DNA from: an uncultured Clostridia bacterium
GTDB lineage: Bacteria; Bacillota; Clostridia; Oscillospirales; Oscillospiraceae
Assembly (NCBI GenBank): GCA_937892865.1
Contig: CALBJG010000147.1
Span: forward strand, 1 to 47,224
Length of the DNA: 47,224 nt
Direction: 5' to 3'
The position numbers and the translations under genes are program-made. The notes under the pieces were generated by a model. That model was not told the DNA's origin. It saw only the letters and a list, made by a program, of their open reading frames with translations, and did not search any database. Each line of letters opens with the position of its first letter. Within the stretch, counting starts at the first letter, position 1. Below, piece after piece: positions 42,988-47,224 of the stretch.

Positions 42988-43934
42988 TGGATAACAAAAC
43001 TTTACGCCAGCAGATTATTGACAATGCAAAGAAACTGTGTGTGGATTATGTCGGTTTCGGTAGCATTGAGCGGTTCAAAGACGAGCCGGTTTTGAAGATT
43101 TTCGACAAGACTAAGACCGTTATTTGTTTAGGTTTCCGTGTTCTTCGCGGTTCTTTCCGTGGTATTGAAGAAGGTATCAGTTACCATCAGTACTGCACCA
43201 CCGGCGTGGAATGTATTGAAGAAACTATGATGCCTATGGCGCTGCTGAAACTCAGTGGTATTCTGGAAGATGCCGGATATCTGGCAGTTCCCCAGAAACA
43301 GAATCAGCTCATCACCGCAGATCCCGAGGATACCAACCCTGAGATCACCTATGAAGATATCTACCGTGGTGTGCCCGGTGAGACCCAGTTGAATTATGTG
43401 AAATCTGCGGTTCTTTGCGGTATCGGCGAAATCGGCTTCAGCGGCAGAGTTCTCACCGACGAGAACGGTCCTTTCCAGCGTTTCTGCTTCATTTTGACCG
43501 ATGCAGAACTGGAGGAAACACCCTTGGCAACACCCCACCTTTGTGATGGCTGCAAAGAGTGTGTCAATGCTTGCCCCGGCAAGGCAATTTCCGCTGAGGA
43601 CGGTTCTATCAATAACTGGCAGTGCGCTGCTTACTACAACGGCGCCAGCATGAAGAACAATCCCTTTATGCCTTCCGATGCTTTTGCTGACCTGCCCAAT
43701 CGATATGAGATCGCAAGCGGCGAAGCAAAGTTGACCCCTGAGGAAGCAAGAGCAGTTATCGACCGCACCTTCTACTATCCGCCCATCAAGCATGGTTATG
43801 TAGGATCTATCTGCGGCAAGGCTTGCGACCGCGCATGCTATGTCCATTTGGAGCGTAAGGGTGCGCTGACCCGTAAGTTCGAAGGCGAGTTCCGGAAACG
43901 GGAAGTTTGGGAACTGCCTGTTGATCTGACCTAA
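42987..43934 (+). CDS. Type B unit 2 QueG/RdhA-like Fe-S protein (locus 2)
   Basis: 315 aa, equivalent to the second half of the fused protein at 38046 (RQQIIDNAKK, KTKTVICLGFRVLRGS, CDGCKECVNACPGKA, a terminal CGKACDRACYVHLE, then KREVWELPVD). It starts by one-base overlap with the preceding stop, with GGAGAAAGGA just upstream. It is the last gene of operon 2, followed by a strong terminator. Its presence as a free protein shows each unit can fold alone; the likely functional form is a heteromer with unit 1 and type A (inference). Confidence 0.85.
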   Translation: MDNKTLRQQIIDNAKKLCVDYVGFGSIERFKDEPVLKIFDKTKTVICLGFRVLRGSFRGIEEGISYHQYCTTGVECIEETMMPMALLKLSGILEDAGYLAVPQKQNQLITADPEDTNPEITYEDIYRGVPGETQLNYVKSAVLCGIGEIGFSGRVLTDENGPFQRFCFILTDAELEETPLATPHLCDGCKECVNACPGKAISAEDGSINNWQCAAYYNGASMKNNPFMPSDAFADLPNRYEIASGEAKLTPEEARAVIDRTFYYPPIKHGYVGSICGKACDRACYVHLERKGALTRKFEGEFRKREVWELPVDLT

Positions 43935-43943
43935 AAGAAATCA

Positions 43944-43978
43944 AAAAAAGACCTGACCTGTCGGTCAGGTCTTTTTTA
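43944..43978 (+). terminator. Terminator of redox operon 2
   Basis: Stem GACCTGACC (43950-43958) / GGTCAGGTC (43963-43971), loop TGTC, flanked by A6 and followed by T6. Confidence 0.93.
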
Positions 43979-43988
43979 ATGGGAACAG

Positions 43989-44017
43989 TGGACAAAACGG
44001 GGAATTTATGATATATT
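43989..44017 (+). promoter_or_regulatory. Promoter of the tmk operon
   Basis: TGGACA (43989-43994), 17-base spacer, TATATT (44012-44017), ~52 bases before the tmk start. Confidence 0.65.
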
Positions 44018-44069
44018 TTAAGTTGATATTTTATAGCATTCAGTCATATGGCATAGGAGGCAGGCAAAA

Positions 44070-44741
44070 ATGGGTAAACTGATCGTAATTGAAGGTACTG
44101 ACGGGTCCGGAAAGTCTACACAATTTGGCCTTTTGTCAGAACATCTGCAAAAGGACGGTGTGGAATTTAAACATTTGGTATTCCCCCGGTATTCGGAACC
44201 CAGTTCGGCGCTGATCCGTATGTATTTGGGCGGTGAGTTCGGCACAAAACCTACCGATGTTAATGCCTATGCCGCTTCCGCATTTTACGCGGTGGATCGA
44301 TATGCATCCTATAAGATGGATTGGGGTAAGTGGTACGAAGAAGGCGGCCTGATTCTTTCTGACCGTTATACCACATCCAATGCCGTCCATCAGGCTTCCA
44401 AAGTGGAAGGAGAGGCGCAGAAAGAATACCTGCAGTGGTTGTACGATTTTGAATATGATAAACTCGGCTTGCCCAGCCCTGACCTGGTAATCTACCTGGA
44501 TGTGCCTACAGACTATACAGAGAAAATGCTCCGCTCCCGGGAACAGGCGACCAATACCCATGCAGATATCCACGAGCAGGATATGCAGTATCTGGCTACC
44601 TGCCGTAAGACCGGCAAAACTGCCGCTGCTTACTACGGCTGGAAAGTGATCGAATGTGTTCGTGACGGGCAGATGCGCTCCCGGGAAGATATCCACGCAG
44701 AAATCTTCGCGGCAGTACAGAAGTGTTTGGAGGAAAAGTAA
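44070..44741 (+). CDS. tmk: Thymidylate kinase
   Basis: 223 aa, slightly longer than the usual ~210. Phosphorylates dTMP to dTDP with ATP. Walker A GTDGSGKST at residues 9-17, DRY at 98-100, and the LID-like RSREQATNTHADIHEQD stretch are visible; the phrase AFYAVDRYASYKMDW is typical of a clostridial Tmk subgroup. SD AGGAGG precedes ATG 44070. It is followed with no gap by the DJ-1 gene (TAA then ATG), making it first in a four-gene run. Confidence 0.9.
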   Translation: MGKLIVIEGTDGSGKSTQFGLLSEHLQKDGVEFKHLVFPRYSEPSSALIRMYLGGEFGTKPTDVNAYAASAFYAVDRYASYKMDWGKWYEEGGLILSDRYTTSNAVHQASKVEGEAQKEYLQWLYDFEYDKLGLPSPDLVIYLDVPTDYTEKMLRSREQATNTHADIHEQDMQYLATCRKTGKTAAAYYGWKVIECVRDGQMRSREDIHAEIFAAVQKCLEEK

Positions 44742-45284
44742 ATGGTATATATGTTGCTTGGTACCGGCTTTGAAGAGACAGAGGCCATTGCGCCGCTGGA
44801 TCTTTTGCGCCGCGCAGATATTCCGGTGTTAACCGTAGGCGTTACGGGGAAAACTGTTTTCGGTAGCCATAATATCGGCATCACCGCAGATATCACATTG
44901 GCAGAAATGGATCTGACCGATATGGATATGATCATTCTCCCCGGTGGCTTGGGCGGCGTAGCCTCTGCCCGGGCAAGCAAGGAAGCACTGGACGCACTGA
45001 AATTTGCCTGGGAGAACGACAAGTTTGTAGCGGCTATTTGCGCCGGACCTACTGTGCTTGCAGATTTAGGCATTACCGACGGCCGTAAAGCCACTTGCTA
45101 TCCCGGTTGTGAAAGCGGAATGGGATCTGCGAATATGATCCCGGATCAGGCAGTGGTCACAGATGGAAAACTGATCACCGGCGCTTCAGCCGGCTGCGCT
45201 GTAAAGTTCGGCCTTGCATTGATCGAGGCGTTAAAAGATAAGGAAACTGCCCAGCGGATCGAGAAGCAGATCGTGATCCGCTGA
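44742..45284 (+). CDS. DJ-1/PfpI family protein
   Basis: 180 aa cytoplasmic protein of the DJ-1/YajL group. The nucleophilic-elbow cysteine is Cys100 in AAICAGP, and Glu14 in FEETEA matches the glutamate that tunes it; the DMIILPGG strand also fits. Family members act as deglycase/glyoxalase-like or chaperone proteins in stress; the activity here is not decidable. It begins directly after the tmk stop, with GGAGG inside the tmk end; 14 bases separate it from mltG. Confidence 0.9.
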   Translation: MVYMLLGTGFEETEAIAPLDLLRRADIPVLTVGVTGKTVFGSHNIGITADITLAEMDLTDMDMIILPGGLGGVASARASKEALDALKFAWENDKFVAAICAGPTVLADLGITDGRKATCYPGCESGMGSANMIPDQAVVTDGKLITGASAGCAVKFGLALIEALKDKETAQRIEKQIVIR

Positions 45285-45298
45285 ATGGAGGAAAGATT

Positions 45299-46903
45299 AT
45301 GAATAACGAGCATAACGGGCAGGATATTCCACTGGATGAAGATTGGTGGAATGACTTGCTGGGTGCGGATAAAGACAGTGGAAATGATCTGACAAGTCCT
45401 GATGAGCAGGAATTGGAGCGGATCGTGCAGGAAACGCTTGCAGAAAACTGGACCGGTATAGAAACACAGCCGCAACCGGAAGAAATTCGACCTGCAGAGC
45501 AAGAGATCGGTTCCACGCAACTGTTTAGAAAACCGGAGATGCCGGTGATCCAATCTGAACCGAAGAATGCCGTGCCGATCGATGATGATATCAATGAAGA
45601 AATTGCGCGGTTTGTGCAGGAAACGGTAAATAATACCCAATCTGTCAAATCCGTCAGCACGCAGGATGATCCTGTGGCTCCGGAGGAAAATGACACACCG
45701 GTAAATGATACGGCTGATGAGGCAGAAAATCCGGTAGAAAAGAAAAAAACCCGACCCAAGGGCAGTAAGGGTTACGGCCTGTTTGGCATACCCCATTTGC
45801 TGGCAACCGCTGTTTGGCTTGCGATCATTGTTGCTGTGGGTATTACGCTGGGACGCCTTGGCTGGATCTGCGCTGCAGACCTTTTGGCCTTTGGAAAAGA
45901 ACCACGGGAGGCTTCCATCACCATTACCCAGGAGGATGATACCGCATCTGTTGCGCAAAAACTGAAAGATGCGGGATTGATCAACAACCCATGGCTGTTT
46001 GAACAGTTTGCTGACCTTACCGGTAAAGGTGACGATATCAGCGTAGGAACGTTTTTGTTCTCGGATAAGATCGTGTATGACTATAACGCGCTGATCAAAT
46101 CAATGATCGACTACGGTCCTGCTACAGAGGTCGTGGAGATTATGTTCCCGGAGGGTTATAACTGCGCGCAAATATTCCAACTCTTGGAAGAAAAGGGCGT
46201 ATGTAGTGTTGCAGATTTGGAAGAATATGCCGCAAAGGGTGATTTGAAGGATTATTGGTTCCTGGATGGCTTGAAGCGCGGCCATAAATACTGCTTGGAA
46301 GGCTATTTGGCGCCGGATACCTATAAGTTCTATGTCAATGATGATCCCCAGGATGTGCTGGAAAAATTCCTGGACGAATTTGATGACCGTATTACAGACC
46401 ATCTGCGGCAAAAATACCTGGAATTGAACGAGCGCCTTGCAGAGAGAATGCGTTCTCAAGGTTACGGCAGTTCCTATATTGCGGAGTGTCAGTTCTCCTT
46501 CCATGAAGTGGTGATCCTTGCTTCCATCGTGGAAAAGGAAACATCGGATGTCCGCGAGAGTTACAAGATCGCTTCTGTATTCTTTAACCGACTGTCTGAT
46601 CCTGCGGATTATCCTTATCTGGGCAGTGACGCTACGATCTTGTACGCAACCGACTATTATAATAAGGGCCAATTGATCACCGACGAACAGATCAACGCAA
46701 GCCCCTACAACACCTATACCTTCAAGGGCCTGCCTGCCGGCCCCATTGCAAACCCCGGTTTAAACAGTTTGGGCGCGGCATTGGATCCGGAAGATACGGA
46801 TTTCTTCTACTTTATCTATGATAAGTCAATTAAGGAACACCGGTTCTCCAAGACCCTTGCAGAACACGAACAATGGGATAAAGTACTGAGTGAAAATGAG
46901 TAA
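45299..46903 (+). CDS. mltG: Endolytic murein transglycosylase MltG (YceG-like)
   Basis: 534 aa inner-membrane enzyme that cuts nascent glycan strands and helps end their synthesis. A long acidic cytoplasmic N-terminus (~1-158) precedes one TM helix (~161-188). A LysM-like part follows (ASITITQEDDTASVAQKLKDAG), and then the YceG domain with GYLAPDTYKF and the catalytic-Glu motif ILASIVEKET. It ends with YNTYTFKGLPAGPIANPG and FFYFIYD, family hallmarks. SD GGAGG is upstream. It overlaps the U32 gene by eight bases; mltG next to U32 peptidase genes is a conserved Firmicute arrangement. Confidence 0.93.
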   Translation: MNNEHNGQDIPLDEDWWNDLLGADKDSGNDLTSPDEQELERIVQETLAENWTGIETQPQPEEIRPAEQEIGSTQLFRKPEMPVIQSEPKNAVPIDDDINEEIARFVQETVNNTQSVKSVSTQDDPVAPEENDTPVNDTADEAENPVEKKKTRPKGSKGYGLFGIPHLLATAVWLAIIVAVGITLGRLGWICAADLLAFGKEPREASITITQEDDTASVAQKLKDAGLINNPWLFEQFADLTGKGDDISVGTFLFSDKIVYDYNALIKSMIDYGPATEVVEIMFPEGYNCAQIFQLLEEKGVCSVADLEEYAAKGDLKDYWFLDGLKRGHKYCLEGYLAPDTYKFYVNDDPQDVLEKFLDEFDDRITDHLRQKYLELNERLAERMRSQGYGSSYIAECQFSFHEVVILASIVEKETSDVRESYKIASVFFNRLSDPADYPYLGSDATILYATDYYNKGQLITDEQINASPYNTYTFKGLPAGPIANPGLNSLGAALDPEDTDFFYFIYDKSIKEHRFSKTLAEHEQWDKVLSENE

Positions 46904-47224
46904 GATTGAATTATTAAGCCCCGCCGGAGATATGGAACGGCTGAAAATGTCTGTGCTATATGGTGCAGATGCGGTCTATCTTGCCGGTACTGACTTTGGT
47001 ATGCGTTCTTTTGCCGGGAACTTTACCCCGGAGGAATTGCCCGAGGCGGTAAAATTCGCCCACGATCATGGTGTTAAGGTACACGTGACAGTGAATACGA
47101 TGCCCCGGAATGATGAGGTCATCGGCTTGCCTGCATATTTGGAGCAGATCCAGGATGCGGGCGTGGATGCGTTGATCCTTGCGGATATGGGCGCTTTTAT
47201 GCTGGCGGGAAAGTACGCGCCAAA
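46896..47224 (+). CDS. U32 family peptidase, N-terminal part (runs off the window)
   Basis: The visible ~109 residues begin MSKIELLSPAGDMERLKMSV, then YGADAVYLAG, FAGNFT, and VHVTVNTMPRNDE, the standard start of U32 peptidases (YrrN/YrrO/RlhA-like). ATG 46896 overlaps the mltG stop (ATGAGTAA). The 3' end lies beyond the window, so the subfamily cannot be settled. Confidence 0.92.
   Translation, partial: MSKIELLSPAGDMERLKMSVLYGADAVYLAGTDFGMRSFAGNFTPEELPEAVKFAHDHGVKVHVTVNTMPRNDEVIGLPAYLEQIQDAGVDALILADMGAFMLAGKYAP

Noticed and set aside
36958..43934. Housekeeping epoxyqueuosine reductase (QueG) or a respiratory reductive dehalogenase
   Set aside because: The second cysteine sets deviate from QueG, there are several copies under AraC control, and no Tat signal or membrane partner typical of respiratory dehalogenases is present.

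Overview
The window looks like chromosome of a low-to-mid GC anaerobic Firmicute, most likely a gut clostridium of the Oscillospirales type (inference). The grounds are a T-box controlled thrS, the yabE-rsmA neighbourhood, the tmk / mltG / U32 neighbourhood, strong AAGGAGG ribosome binding sites, sigma-A promoters, very large secreted modular proteins with Thr-rich linkers, and many Fe-S proteins.

Layout. (1) 1-5.8 kb, mostly housekeeping: thrS on the minus strand with its T-box leader; a YabE-like 3D-domain cell-wall protein; rsmA overlapping a HAD phosphatase; tRNA-Val(CAC); a palindrome-rich element followed by a four-helix-bundle (23S IVP family) gene and a small membrane protein; sfsA. 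(2) 5.8-34.8 kb, an island of five homologous secreted proteins (1268, 675, 2384, 2631 and 2294 aa), all on the plus strand, each with its own promoter and a strong terminator. Four of them carry the same large beta-propeller and a helical repeat stalk. Three end in a membrane anchor with a basic tail and begin with 5-7 copies of a ~200-residue beta-rich module. Two share a different C-terminal domain. A 39-codon gene follows the second protein. (3) 34.9-43.9 kb, two paralogous redox loci in tandem. Each has a minus-strand AraC-family regulator divergent from a plus-strand operon of QueG / reductive-dehalogenase-like double 4Fe-4S proteins. Locus 1 also has a U32-like gene and carries its second Fe-S protein as a fused two-unit chain; locus 2 has the same two units as separate genes. 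Both divergent promoter regions share an almost identical 23-base site. (4) 44-47.2 kb, housekeeping again: tmk, a DJ-1/PfpI gene, mltG and the start of a U32 peptidase gene, apparently one operon.

How the parts may work together (inference). The surface proteins look like long stalked binding or sensing devices on the cell envelope, with the propeller and N-terminal modules outside. The two redox loci look like inducible cytoplasmic reductive systems answering to a small molecule sensed by the cupin-AraC regulators. Nothing in the sequence ties the surface island to the redox loci beyond adjacency. The best candidates for something undescribed are the surface-protein family and the paired AraC / Fe-S loci, whose type A protein carries an EF-hand-like loop.
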